Shown: positions 26,560 to 35,348 of the stretch, piece by piece
Position numbering within the stretch: position 1 is the first letter of the stretch
Layout of the letters: each line of letters opens with the position of its first letter
From: Acidobacteria bacterium AB60
Lineage (GTDB): Bacteria; Acidobacteriota; Terriglobia; Terriglobales; Acidobacteriaceae
Assembly: GCA_008682415.1 (NCBI GenBank)
Contig: VANK01000012.1
Location: 62,001 to 126,000 of the forward strand
Direction of reading: 5' to 3'
Length of the DNA stretch: 64,000 bases
Notes under the pieces: generated by a model
Told to the model about the DNA's origin: nothing
Databases searched by the model: none
What the model saw: the letters and a program-made list of their open reading frames with translations, nothing else
Translations under genes and position numbers: made by a program

Positions 26560-28650
26560 ATGAAGATTCCCGGGCGAGCGGTATCGCAGTTTGATCTGCG
26601 CTGGATCCTCCGCATCCTCGTGTCTTTGTGCGCCTCTCTCCTCATCCTGGGCGCCGCGGCACAGTCTTCTCAGCCGGCGCCACAAAACGCGTCCTCTCCG
26701 GGCGCCTCCTCCTCCCCCGCCACACCGTCAGCCTCGAGCCTCCACGCCGTCATCCAGCTCGACGGCCCCTGGCGCTTCAACATCGGCGACGACCCCCGCT
26801 GGGCCGACCCCGCCTTCGACGACTCCACCTGGCGCGAGGTCTCCACCACCCAATCCCTCTTCGATCAGGGCATTGAAACGTACGCGGGATTCGCCTGGTA
26901 CCGCATGCGCATTCAGCCCCAGGAGCTGGCGCAGTTCGGATTGGTCAAGGACGATCCCCTCCTCGCCCTGCTCATCACGGGCAATGGCGTCGGCCAGCTC
27001 TCGGTCTACGTCAATGGCATGGAGGCGGCGCGCACCCGTGGCATGTCTGACCGGCCCACCGCCTACCAGTCGCTTCCCTTCATCGTTCCCCTGGCCGGCG
27101 CCGATACCTCCAGCCCCATCGTTCTCGCCGTTCGCGCCTGGGTCGGATCCTCCACCCAGCGCGGCGTCCTCCTCAAAGCAGAACTCGGAAACCAGCACGA
27201 GGTTGCCGAGCGCTTTACCGCCGCCAACGCCACTCAGTGGAACATCAACGTGGCGGCTGCCTCCGCGGTGGGCTTCGCCTTCTTCGCGGTAGCCGTCCTG
27301 GGCCTCGCTCTCTACCTGGCGCAGCGCCACCACTCCGAATACCTCTGGCTGGCGCTCCTGTGCACCATCGCCAGCTCGGTGCGCGTCCTCCGTATGGCCT
27401 TCGGCCTCGGTTACCTCTCCATCGATGCTTACGGCATCATCGCCCAGTTCGGCGCCTACTTCTTCATCGTCGCCACTCTGGAGTTCGTCTATCGATTTAC
27501 CGGCAGTCACTATCGGCGCCTGGTCCGCGGCTTCCAGATCGTCGCCCTGCTGGTGCCGTTCCTCTATTTCCTGCACGCCCCTGCCTTCCAGCAGGTGATC
27601 GGCGTCGCGTTTGAGACCGCCTTCAGCATCCTGGTCGTGGTCATGCTGGCGCAGGCCTGGCGGGGTGGACGCGGCGATGCCGGCGCCATGCTCTTTCCCT
27701 TCATCCTCGTCGGCACCGGCGACTGGATCAGCTCGCTGCTCGAGACCGCCGCCAACTTCCACTGGCTGCCGCAGAGCTTCGCCGCCCAGTCCTTCAACTT
27801 CGGGCCGGTGCGCGTCACCCCCGGCGAGATCACCGACGGACTCTTCCTGGCCAGCCTCATCGCCGTCATCCTCTACCGCTTCATCCGGGTCAGCCAGGTC
27901 GAGCAGCAATCCAACGCGGAGATCTCCGCGGCGCGCAGCGTCCAGGCCCTGCTCATCCCCACGCAGCTCCCCTCCACCCGCCACTTCATGCTGGAGAGCG
28001 CCTATCTTCCCATTCACGGCGTCGGCGGCGACTTCTTCCAGGTGCTGCCGCTGAAAGACGACTCGCTGCTGATCGTGGTCGGCGACGTCAGCGGCAAGGG
28101 CCTGCAGGCCGCCATGAACTCCAGCACGCTGGTCGGCGCCCTGCGCAACGAGCTCTCCCACGATCCAGGCACCGTCCTGGAGCATCTCAACCGCGTGCTG
28201 CTGGGCGCGGTGGCTTCCCCAGGCGCGGTTCCCGAGCTCGATGCGGCTCCCTGCTTCGCCACCTGCCTCTGCGCCCGCGTGTACCCGGACGGCAAGCTGG
28301 TGATCGCCAACGCCGGCCATCTCGGCCCGTACCGCGACGGCCGCGAACTGGAGCTGATTCCGGGATTGCCGCTGGGCGTCATCGCCGAGTCGCAGTATGA
28401 GGAGACCACCTATCAGCTGAACCAGGGCGACCGGCTGGTCTTTCTCTCCGATGGCGTGGTGGAGGCGCAGAATGCCGAGGGCGAGCTGTTCGGCTTCGAC
28501 CGCACCCAGCAGGTCTCCAACGAACCTGCCCGCTACATTGCCCAGATCGCCCAGCGCTTTGGCCAGACCGATGACATCACGGTGGTGTCGCTCTACGTGG
28601 CGACGCGGACGGCGCGGCGCGATGCGGGCGAGCTGTCGCATCGCAAGTAG
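26560..28650 (+). CDS. Membrane-bound SpoIIE-type PP2C phosphatase with jelly-roll sensor
   Basis: 696 residues. After a signal segment (near 24-35) comes an extracytoplasmic sandwich with the pattern of glycosidase/7TMR sensor jelly rolls (LDGPWRFNIGDD, FAWYRMRIQ). Seven or so membrane spans follow (about 230-430). The cytoplasmic C-terminal SpoIIE phosphatase has metal-binding Asp491 (GVGGDFFQV), Asp509 (VVGDVSGKG), Asp631 (LSDGVVEA) and Asp671-Asp672 (QTDDITVV). Such proteins dephosphorylate STAS anti-anti-sigma factors in response to an external signal. No RsbV/RsbW genes adjoin; those at 63 kb have their own phosphatase. Confidence 0.88.
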   Translation: MKIPGRAVSQFDLRWILRILVSLCASLLILGAAAQSSQPAPQNASSPGASSSPATPSASSLHAVIQLDGPWRFNIGDDPRWADPAFDDSTWREVSTTQSLFDQGIETYAGFAWYRMRIQPQELAQFGLVKDDPLLALLITGNGVGQLSVYVNGMEAARTRGMSDRPTAYQSLPFIVPLAGADTSSPIVLAVRAWVGSSTQRGVLLKAELGNQHEVAERFTAANATQWNINVAAASAVGFAFFAVAVLGLALYLAQRHHSEYLWLALLCTIASSVRVLRMAFGLGYLSIDAYGIIAQFGAYFFIVATLEFVYRFTGSHYRRLVRGFQIVALLVPFLYFLHAPAFQQVIGVAFETAFSILVVVMLAQAWRGGRGDAGAMLFPFILVGTGDWISSLLETAANFHWLPQSFAAQSFNFGPVRVTPGEITDGLFLASLIAVILYRFIRVSQVEQQSNAEISAARSVQALLIPTQLPSTRHFMLESAYLPIHGVGGDFFQVLPLKDDSLLIVVGDVSGKGLQAAMNSSTLVGALRNELSHDPGTVLEHLNRVLLGAVASPGAVPELDAAPCFATCLCARVYPDGKLVIANAGHLGPYRDGRELELIPGLPLGVIAESQYEETTYQLNQGDRLVFLSDGVVEAQNAEGELFGFDRTQQVSNEPARYIAQIAQRFGQTDDITVVSLYVATRTARRDAGELSHRK

Positions 28651-28932
28651 CGTCCCCACGGGATTGCCGCGCAGGGAGAGGGATATCCCAAAAAAGCGAA
28701 GATAAAATGACAGTGGTTCCTATAACAAATTGATTTTGTAGATCTTATGTCTCTATGCGGGGCGAATAGCTGGATATCCCTGGGGGGGAGGGGGGTACCC
28801 TTCCCCTTCCTCCGCGAGCGATAGAGACACGAACCCTTACTGGGCCCGAAGGCCCACACGCAAGGATCCGGCCTGTCGACCCTTGCTGACAGTGCCGCAG
28901 ATCACCCTGAGGGGTGATACGTGCTTGTTTGA
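28651..28932. other. Intergenic G-rich, fold-back region
   Basis: No supported gene. An AT-rich part (28678-28745) leads into a G-rich core: G7-A-G6 at 28782-28795, then TACCC and a C-rich stretch. Outer arms GTCTCTAT and ATAGAGAC (28750-28757 and about 28823-28830) are inverted repeats, so the whole 80-base unit can fold back. GGATATCC occurs inside it and GGATATCC also near 28681. It looks like a dispersed structured element or ncRNA, but no family is recognised with certainty. Confidence 0.45.
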
Positions 28933-29409
28933 GCCCGAAGCGGCGGTTCCTCCGCTTCCCGGTATAATCGCGCGCGTGGTTGCGGCTTCCCAGCCGGCAC
29001 CCTTCCACGAAAGGCGACCGGACCGGCCGGCCCCGCCGGAGCCACTGGTCCCGCCGGCCCCCAGGGTCCTCCCGCGACTCTTCCTCCGTCCCTTTCGAGC
29101 CTTGCCGGCAATCTGAGCGTCAATGGCGGAGTCTCCTTTACCGGCGCCGAAACCTTCGTCTCGGCGACCTGCAACAACATGAACGTCGGGGACGTCTTCC
29201 TGTCGGTCAACGGATACGGCCTGGGCGCGCTGCCGGCAGACGGCCGCACGCTCCCCATCTCTTCGAACACGGCGCTATTCTCGCTGGTCGGCAACAACTT
29301 TGGCGGAGACGGCGTCACCAACCTCAAGTTGCCGGACCTGCGCAGCTTTGCGCCCCAAGGACTGCAGTACTCCATCTGCGTCTCAGGCATCTTCCCGCCG
29401 CGCATCTAG
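28933..29409 (+). pseudogene. Collagen-like / tail-collar domain protein lacking its 5' end
   Basis: The frame is open from 28933 (after a TGA) to 29409 but has no start codon before an ATG at 29179. It encodes Gly-X-Y collagen-like triplets (GPAGPAGATGPAGPQGPP), a linker (SSLAGNLSVNGGVSFTG), and a phage tail-collar-like domain (VGDVFLSVNGYG, GRTLPISSNTALFSLVG, LKLPDLRSFAPQG) ending SGIFPPRI. Relatives are exported surface or tail-fibre-like proteins. Starting at 29179 would give only 76 residues, cutting into the collar domain, so I read this as a gene that has lost its start and signal peptide, or carries a frameshift. Confidence 0.65.
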
Positions 29410-29410
29410 A

Positions 29411-29447
29411 AACAAAGAAACGGCCGCTGCCATCCGCCAGCGGCCGT
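29411..29447 (-). terminator. Terminator of the porin/PstS-like operon
   Basis: A 10-bp stem (ACGGCCGCTG at 29420-29429, CAGCGGCCGT at 29438-29447) with an 8-base loop. Read on the minus strand it is followed by TTCTTTGTT. It lies 42 bases beyond the stop of the PstS-like gene and 11 bases after the convergent tail-collar stop, so it may serve both. Confidence 0.75.
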
Positions 29448-29488
29448 CCCTCGTTTCGCGATCGCGCGTTTGTGGTCTACTTTCTGGA

Positions 29489-29908
29489 TTACTTCACCGC
29501 GATGACCTTTACCCCTTCATGCGGCGTCCCGCTGCCGATGTAGCCGATCGCGCCCGGATTGTGCTCCACGAACTCCACCAGAGCCGCCTCCGAGTCGAAC
29601 GATTTGGGCATGCTGCCGTTGCCCGTAAATACCAGGTTCCGCCACGCCGCGCGAAACGCGCTGTCACTCTTCCCCAGGTACGCGGAGAGGAATGCTTCGT
29701 GGGCCGCGCCCTGCTTCAACAACACCGGGGTCACGTGCGAGCCGTCCTTGAGCGTCGATGCCGATCCGCTGAAGACATCGCGAATCTCGTTCGTGGAGAC
29801 CTGCGCCGACTTCACGCTCGGGTTGGCGATGATGATCGACTGGGAATGAGCCTGGTGCACAGCCAGAACGGCGGCGACAGCGATGCTTGCGTAAATCAAA
29901 CCTTTCAT
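29489..29908 (-). CDS. Small PstS-like periplasmic phosphate-binding protein
   Basis: 139 residues with a signal peptide (hydrophobic IYASIAVAAVLAVHQAHS). The mature part SQSIIIANPSVKSAQVSTNEIRDVF and the end NPGAIGYIGSGTPHEGVKVI follow the PstS-type substrate-binding fold, but it is about half the usual length. Such half-size proteins are often found next to porins. It starts 28 bases after the porin stop, so the two form an operon ended by the terminator at 29411-29447. A role in phosphate or oxyanion binding is inferred. Confidence 0.7.
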   Translation of the reverse strand: MKGLIYASIAVAAVLAVHQAHSQSIIIANPSVKSAQVSTNEIRDVFSGSASTLKDGSHVTPVLLKQGAAHEAFLSAYLGKSDSAFRAAWRNLVFTGNGSMPKSFDSEAALVEFVEHNPGAIGYIGSGTPHEGVKVIAVK

Positions 29909-29936
29909 CTCATCTCTCCTTTCGTGAGCTCCCCGG

Positions 29937-31127
29937 TCAGAAGCTGACCCCGAGCTTGATCGCCGTCATCCGGGTGTCGGGCTTGACCCCGTTCCGGTTC
30001 TGCGCTTCAAAGTAGTTCAGGTCTGCGCCGTCGATGAAGTGTTCCTCCACCTTGGCGTAGATGAACTCGTTGAAGTCATAGCGGCCGGTCACGGTCCAAT
30101 CCTTGGTGTAGCGATCCGGACCGAGATCTGCCTGCCTGTCGAAGCCCTGCATGTGATAAAAACCGGCGGAGAGCTTGTCGTTGAACTTGTACGTGGCCAT
30201 GCCATACCAGTCGCGATCATCGGCGCGGCTGCTCACCGCCGGGGCCGGCGACTGGGAGAAGCGCTTGATGAAGTCCACCGCCACGGCCGCCGACTGCGCC
30301 GGGGAGATGGTCGTCTCCTGCGCCTGGCGGTTCAATTCGAACGCCAGCATCAGCTTTTTGTGCGTGTATTGCGCGAAGTAGTCCTCGATGTTGTAGGGCA
30401 GGAAATTCTCCGTCCCGCCGTTGGCAAGCCCCTGGCTGGAGCTCTGATAGCGGCTGTCGGAGGCGCCCACCATCAGACCCGGAAGAGGCGTCCTCCAGTG
30501 CAGGGCTCCGCCGAAAAAAGGCGTCATCAGAGGCCCGTTCAGCCCAAGCCCTTCGCGCTTCTGGTTCACAAAGTCGCCGTCGCCGGTGGGAATCACCTGT
30601 TCGCCGCCCCAGAAGCGGTACTCCACCTTGCCCGAGTCGCCGCCCGCGGGAAACGCGCCGTACACCACGCCGCCCAGGTGCGACAGTTCCGGCGTGCGGC
30701 TGGTGATGGTGTAGATGGCCTGCGGCAACAGCACCCAGATGTACGAGGGATCGATGTCCTGGGTCTCGTTGAACAGCCCCGACGGTGTCTTCACCTTGCC
30801 GAAGCGGAAGCCGAGCTTGTCGCTCGCCTTGTAGTCGGCCATCGCCCAGTCAATGGAGATGTCGTTGCCGAATTCGCCCAACAGGAAGTAGCGCGCCTGC
30901 ACGCCTACTCGCAGCTTGGGGTTGGGGCGCGCCGTCAGATTCACCACCGCCTCTGTCCACGCCGGGCTGCCCTGGCTGGACTGCATGGTGAATACATTGT
31001 TCTGCGTGGTGTACACGAATCCCTGCGTCGCATACCCGTGGATCTGGAGGTTCAGCTCGTCAAGTCCCTGGGCCGACGCGCACATGGCTCCCAGCCCCAG
31101 AAAGATTGCGGCGATTACATGCTTCAT
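29937..31127 (-). CDS. Outer-membrane porin-like beta-barrel protein
   Basis: 396 residues from the ATG at 31127, chosen because GAGGAG precedes it and a clean signal peptide follows (MKHVIAAIFLGLGAMCASAQ). The rest consists of alternating beta-strand segments with aromatic girdles (LQIHGYATQGFVY, LRVGVQARYFLLGEFG, FRFGKVKTPSGLF), ending in MTAIKLGVSF with a terminal Phe, as in outer-membrane barrels. The FGKVKTP region resembles phosphate/pyrophosphate-type porins. It heads a two-gene operon with the PstS-like protein, supporting oxyanion uptake. Confidence 0.75.
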   Translation of the reverse strand: MKHVIAAIFLGLGAMCASAQGLDELNLQIHGYATQGFVYTTQNNVFTMQSSQGSPAWTEAVVNLTARPNPKLRVGVQARYFLLGEFGNDISIDWAMADYKASDKLGFRFGKVKTPSGLFNETQDIDPSYIWVLLPQAIYTITSRTPELSHLGGVVYGAFPAGGDSGKVEYRFWGGEQVIPTGDGDFVNQKREGLGLNGPLMTPFFGGALHWRTPLPGLMVGASDSRYQSSSQGLANGGTENFLPYNIEDYFAQYTHKKLMLAFELNRQAQETTISPAQSAAVAVDFIKRFSQSPAPAVSSRADDRDWYGMATYKFNDKLSAGFYHMQGFDRQADLGPDRYTKDWTVTGRYDFNEFIYAKVEEHFIDGADLNYFEAQNRNGVKPDTRMTAIKLGVSF

Positions 31128-31351
31128 TTTTGGTCTCCTCAAGACCGGACGACTCGTGCGGGAAGGCATGGGCCGCCGGTTGGACAAACCCCCGCGCTCC
31201 CCGGAACAGCGTTGCCGGGTGCCCGGAGCTTGCGTGTGATCAGTGCAACGACTTATCGGCCAGAAGAGGAAACGATTTCACTCGGAAGAAAGATTTGGGC
31301 GCACGCCCCGCGCGATTTTCAGCAGTCCGAAGGGAAGGAGACGGCCGCGCT

Positions 31352-31963
31352 TCAGTGCGCCGAAGTCATTACGCGGCAGGCGGCCTCAAAGTCTTCATAG
31401 CTGCCCGGCCGCAGCGTTGCTGTGGCGTGATGAATGAACACGCCGGAGTCGAAGCGGATGCCCTGCTCGCCGGGGCGGGTGAGCGCCAGCGCGGATCCCT
31501 GGAAAGTTCCCGCAAGATCGAAGAACCCGCCCAGTCGCGGGCTGAGCGTGACGAGTTGTTTTGCCTCCAGCAACCGGAAGTCGAACAGGCTGTCATCCGT
31601 ATTCAGATAGCCGCCATACATGGTGCCGCTCAACTTCAGCCGTTCTGTAACGCCAGGTGCCAGGCAGAGCCAGCCCCTGCCATCCAGGTCCGCGCTCTTC
31701 CGCTTGCCCTCCCGTCGTGAGGTCAGATGCATGCCCGCCGGCCTTCCTGGGCTGAACGAGAGATAGAGCGGATAGGTCCTTCCATCTTCCGCCCGGACTG
31801 TGCCCACACCCTGCCAGGTGAGCAGCGGCGTCGTTTGCCCGCCGATGTGCAGCGCCCAGGGATTGAGGGCCACGATGATGGCCATCATGAAGAGGCAGGC
31901 GGCCAAGGCAAACAGGACGAACTTCACCAGGCATCCGCCCAGGCAACCGATGGGTCCACGCAT
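31352..31963 (-). CDS. Uncharacterised single-span membrane protein
   Basis: 203 residues from the ATG at 31963. One membrane segment (LVKFVLFALAACLFMMAIIVAL, about 12-33) is followed by an extracytoplasmic domain of about 165 residues rich in beta strands (LTWQGVGTVRAEDG, YPLYLSFSPG, LSGTMYGGYL). No family recognised. The frame is open further upstream but the longer version starts with an unlikely leader. Transcribed divergently from coaD, with 158 bases between start codons. Confidence 0.65.
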   Translation of the reverse strand: MRGPIGCLGGCLVKFVLFALAACLFMMAIIVALNPWALHIGGQTTPLLTWQGVGTVRAEDGRTYPLYLSFSPGRPAGMHLTSRREGKRKSADLDGRGWLCLAPGVTERLKLSGTMYGGYLNTDDSLFDFRLLEAKQLVTLSPRLGGFFDLAGTFQGSALALTRPGEQGIRFDSGVFIHHATATLRPGSYEDFEAACRVMTSAH

Positions 31964-32121
31964 GGGCGCAAGTATAGCCCGGCGCATCCAACTGCCTGCG
32001 CTCGGCGACGGAATGGCGTTGCCGGCGAAGTAGAACTGGATACTCCTTCCTGGAAGCATCCGCCTGTTGCATCGCTCGCCGTTGCCCCAAGCCTCATGCC
32101 CTACAATCCAGTTGAGTCCCG

Positions 32122-32613
32122 ATGCCCGTAAGAGCCCTTTATCCCGGTACCTTCGACCCGCCCACCAACGGCCATGTCGACCTGGTGCAGCGCGGCTCCC
32201 GTATCTTCGACCACCTCACGGTGGCGGTGCTCAACAATCCCGGCAAGAACCCGCTCTTCAGCGTCGCTGAGCGGGTGGAGATGCTGCAGGAGTGCACCCG
32301 CACCCTCACCAACGTCTCCGTGGCCATGTTCGACGGGCTCATGGTGGAGTTCGCGCGCAAGCAGGGCGCCACCGCGGTGCTGCGCGGGATCCGCGCCATC
32401 TCCGACTACGAGTACGAGTTCCAGATGGCGCTGATGAACCGGCGCCTGGCGCCGGAGATCGAGACAGTCTTTCTGCAGCCCGCCGGCCGCTACAGCTTCG
32501 TCAGCTCGCGCATGATCAAAGAGGTCTTCAGCTTCGGCGGCGATGTGACCGGGCTGCTTCCGCCCAACGTGCTGAAGCGCCTCCGCGGGCGCATGAAGGC
32601 GGAAAAACAGTGA
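32122..32613 (+). CDS. coaD: Phosphopantetheine adenylyltransferase
   Basis: 163 residues, normal length. It has the nucleotidyltransferase motif PGTFDPPTNGHVDL near residue 8-21, LRGIRAISDYEYEFQMA near 88-104, and the C-terminal SSRMIKEVFSFGGDV. It transfers AMP from ATP to 4'-phosphopantetheine, the penultimate step of coenzyme A synthesis. Its last codon and stop (CAG TGA) are supplied by the first unit of a heptanucleotide repeat that continues to the convergent dehydrogenase gene. Confidence 0.95.
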   Translation: MPVRALYPGTFDPPTNGHVDLVQRGSRIFDHLTVAVLNNPGKNPLFSVAERVEMLQECTRTLTNVSVAMFDGLMVEFARKQGATAVLRGIRAISDYEYEFQMALMNRRLAPEIETVFLQPAGRYSFVSSRMIKEVFSFGGDVTGLLPPNVLKRLRGRMKAEKQ

Positions 32614-32697
32614 ACAGTGCTCAGTGATCAGTGAACAGTGAATAGTGCTCAGAGCTGTGTCTGATCCCTGTTCACTGTTCACTGTCCACTGTCCACG
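32608..32697. repeat. Inverted arrays of a heptanucleotide repeat between convergent genes
   Basis: Seven units of period 7 run from 32608 to 32656 (CAGTGAA, CAGTGCT, CAGTGAT, CAGTGAA, CAGTGAA, TAGTGCT, CAGAGCT). After a 13-base spacer, four complementary units run from 32670 to 32697 (GTTCACT, GTTCACT, GTCCACT, GTCCACG). The arms can pair into a long hairpin. Both convergent stop codons (32611-32613 and 32679-32681) lie inside the array, so it forms the gene ends and could act as a bidirectional terminator or mRNA-stabilising structure. Confidence 0.85.
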
Positions 32698-33710
32698 GTA
32701 AGCACCACGCGGAACCGCGCCTTCCCGCTCATCATGCGCTCGTACGCCTCCGGTGCCTTCTCCAGCGGATAGGTCTCCACCATGGGGCGCACGCCGGTGA
32801 GCGCGCTGAAGTTCAGTGTGTCCTCGGAGTCCATTCCGGTGCCCGAGGGCCATCCCACCACGGCCTGCCTCTTCAGAATCATCTGCATGGTGGAAAGCCC
32901 CATGGCGCGCTCCGGAACTCCGTTGATGATCAGCCGGCCGTTCGGTCCCAGGCCGCCCATCACCGCCTCCAGCGCATCGGCGCTGGTTACGGTGGACAGA
33001 ATCACCGTCGCGCCGCCCATCTTTTGCAGCTCGACGGCCGGGTCCTGCGCCCTGGTGTCGATGTAGGCATGCGCGCCCAGTTGCTTCGCCAGCGGTCCCT
33101 TGTCTTCGCCGCGTGCGATCGCCACGGTGCGGTATCCGCTTTTGGCGGCGAATTGCACGCCGAGGTGTCCCAGGCCGCCGAGGCCGAGAATCGCCACGGT
33201 ATCGCCCGGCCGCGCGCCGCTGTTGCGCAGGGCGTTGTAGGTGGTGATTCCGGCGCAGAGCAGGGGGCCGGCTTCCACGGGATTGAGCTCCTGGGGCACG
33301 AAGGCCAGCGCATTGGCCGGAGCGATCACGTAGTCGGCATAGCCGCCATCGAAGCTGATGCCGGAGACTAGCTGGTTCTCGCACAAGATGAAGTCGCCGC
33401 GCCGGCACGGCACACAGTAGTTGCAGTGGCCGCCATGCCAGCCCAGGCCTACGCGCTGTCCCGGCTTGAACAGGGGAACATCAGCACCCACCGCATCCAC
33501 CACGCCGGCCACCTCGTGCCCCGGCACCCGCGGATACTGGATCCCCGGAAACAATCCCAGCTTGGTGAGCGAATCGGAGTGGCAGACGCCGCACGCCTGC
33601 ACCTTGATCCGCACCATTCCCGGCCCCGGATCCGGACACTCCTTCTCCACCAGTTCGAAATCTCCGCCCGCGGCGGTCACCTGAACAGCACGTCCCTTCA
33701 CAGTCGCCAT
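32679..33710 (-). CDS. Zinc-dependent alcohol dehydrogenase (MDR family)
   Basis: 343 residues. Catalytic zinc ligands Cys40 and His65 (QACGVCHSD, PGHEVAGVV) and the four structural-zinc cysteines Cys96, 99, 102 and 110 are present. The nucleotide-binding motif is GLGGLGHLGVQ. The sequence is of the AdhP/AdhA type that oxidises primary alcohols or reduces aldehydes with NAD(P). The last residues (TVDSGQ) are encoded by repeat units shared with the coaD 3' end, suggesting that the repeat invaded the gene end. Confidence 0.9.
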   Translation of the reverse strand: MATVKGRAVQVTAAGGDFELVEKECPDPGPGMVRIKVQACGVCHSDSLTKLGLFPGIQYPRVPGHEVAGVVDAVGADVPLFKPGQRVGLGWHGGHCNYCVPCRRGDFILCENQLVSGISFDGGYADYVIAPANALAFVPQELNPVEAGPLLCAGITTYNALRNSGARPGDTVAILGLGGLGHLGVQFAAKSGYRTVAIARGEDKGPLAKQLGAHAYIDTRAQDPAVELQKMGGATVILSTVTSADALEAVMGGLGPNGRLIINGVPERAMGLSTMQMILKRQAVVGWPSGTGMDSEDTLNFSALTGVRPMVETYPLEKAPEAYERMMSGKARFRVVLTVDSGQ

Positions 33711-33823
33711 GTGCAGTACTCTCCTAGCGCGCTTAGATTACGCGCCTCGCCCTGGGTTGCACATTAACTTCGCGTGACGCCAGCCCGAGCCGTGCCGGCT
33801 CCGACTCTTATACTCAAGACAGC

Positions 33824-35098
33824 ATGAGTGCGTTTCTGCCCGTCGAAGAACAACTGGATCTCCTGCAAAAAGGCGCCGCCGAAATTATTCGCGTGGCCGA
33901 CCTCCGCGAGCGACTCGAAGAGAGCCGCAAGACCGACCGCCCCCTGCGCGTCAAAGCCGGATTCGATCCCACCGCCCCGGACCTCCACCTCGGCCACACC
34001 GTGCTCATGCGCAAGCTGCGCCACTTCCAGCAGCTCGGCCATACCGTCATCTTCCTGGTCGGCGACTTCACCTCGCTCATCGGCGATCCCACCGGCCGCA
34101 ACGTGACCCGCAAGCCGCTCACGCGCGAACAAATCGACGCCAACGCCGAGACCTACAAACAGCAGGTCTTCAAGATCCTCGACAGGGACCTGACCGAGGT
34201 CCGCTACAACTCCGAGTGGCTCTCCAAGCTCGGTTACGAGGGCACCATCCGCCTCGCCTCGCACTTCACCGTCTCGCAGATGCTGGAGCGCGACGAGTTC
34301 CACAAGCGCTTCCAGGCCGAGCAGCCCATCAGCCTCCACGAGCTGCTCTATCCGCTCATGCAGGGGTACGACTCCGTGGCGCTGGAATGCGACGTTGAGC
34401 TGGGCGGCACCGACCAGCGCTTTAACCTCGGCGCCGGCCGCGAGCTGCAGCGCCAGTACGGGCAGAAGCCGCAGATCATCCTCATGACCCCCATCCTCGA
34501 GGGTCTGGATGGCGTGCAGAAGATGTCCAAATCGCTCAACAACGCCATAGGCATTCACGAGCCGCCGGCGGAGATGTACGGCAAGCTCATGTCCATCTCG
34601 GACACGCTGATGTGGAGCTACTGGACGCTGCTCACCGACCTGCGCCAGTCGGAGATCGACGCGATGCGCGCGGAGGTCGCGGCGGGCACGCTGCATCCGA
34701 TGGAGGCGAAGAAGCGTCTGGCCCAGACCATCACGGGCGGGTTTCACTCCGAGAGCGAAGCCGCGCACGCCGCCGAGAACTGGGCGCGCATGTTTCAGCA
34801 GAAGTCGGAGAGCGAAGACCTGGAAGAGGTCGACATCGCCTACGCCGACCTGGTCGCGCCGTCCTCCGGAGATGCCGGCTCTCTCCAGATCCGCGTACCG
34901 AAGCTTCTGCTGCAGCTCGGTCTGGCCGCCAGCGGGGCGGAGGCCAGCCGCAAGCTCGCCGAAAAGGCCGTGAAGATCGACGGCGAAGTCGTCACCAACT
35001 CCGCCCTTACCCTCGCGCAGCTCCCCACGCGCATGGTTGTGCGCCTGGGCAAGCGCGCCAAGGCAGCCATCATCGGCAACGTGGGCGAAGGCGTGTAG
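33824..35098 (+). CDS. tyrS: Tyrosyl-tRNA synthetase
   Basis: 424 residues, a bacterial class I TyrRS. HLGH is at 55-58, KMSKS at 233-237 after GLDGVQ, and the tyrosine/tRNA pocket includes LGGTDQRFN. The C-terminal S4 RNA-binding domain is LLQLGLAASGAEASRKLAEK with KIDGEVV. It charges tRNA-Tyr. The HLGH and KMSKS contexts place it in the TyrRS group with HLGH rather than the HIGH-like group typified by E. coli. A long tandem repeat follows the stop. Confidence 0.97.
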   Translation: MSAFLPVEEQLDLLQKGAAEIIRVADLRERLEESRKTDRPLRVKAGFDPTAPDLHLGHTVLMRKLRHFQQLGHTVIFLVGDFTSLIGDPTGRNVTRKPLTREQIDANAETYKQQVFKILDRDLTEVRYNSEWLSKLGYEGTIRLASHFTVSQMLERDEFHKRFQAEQPISLHELLYPLMQGYDSVALECDVELGGTDQRFNLGAGRELQRQYGQKPQIILMTPILEGLDGVQKMSKSLNNAIGIHEPPAEMYGKLMSISDTLMWSYWTLLTDLRQSEIDAMRAEVAAGTLHPMEAKKRLAQTITGGFHSESEAAHAAENWARMFQQKSESEDLEEVDIAYADLVAPSSGDAGSLQIRVPKLLLQLGLAASGAEASRKLAEKAVKIDGEVVTNSALTLAQLPTRMVVRLGKRAKAAIIGNVGEGV

Positions 35099-35348
35099 TA
35101 GAAGCAGTGAAGAAGTGAATAAGTGAAGAAGTGAACAAAGACTGTCACAGGCCTTCTACTTCACCTTTTCACTGATTCACCTTTTCACCTCTCACCAGAT
35201 CCAGCACTGAAGAAGTGAACGGGTGAAGAAGTGAACCAAGCCCGTCACCAGGCCTTCTACTTCACCTTTTCACTGATTCACCTTTTCACCCTCTCACCAG
35301 ATCCCGCACGATCCCCGACCACTGACCACTGACCACTGACCGCTGCCG
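35099..35348. repeat. Complex tandem repeat between convergent tyrS and the CBS-protein gene
   Basis: The 250-base gap is almost all repeat. An AGTGAANA array (period 8, from 35106) is followed by two near-identical units of 85 and 87 bases (35123-35207 and 35223-35309). Each starts GTGAAGAAGTGAAC and contains CTTCTACTTCACCTTTTCAC. Four heptamers (ACCACTG three times, then ACCGCTG) at 35318-35345 end 3 bases before the CBS stop. GTGAA and TTCAC blocks are complementary, so each unit can fold back. Confidence 0.85.
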
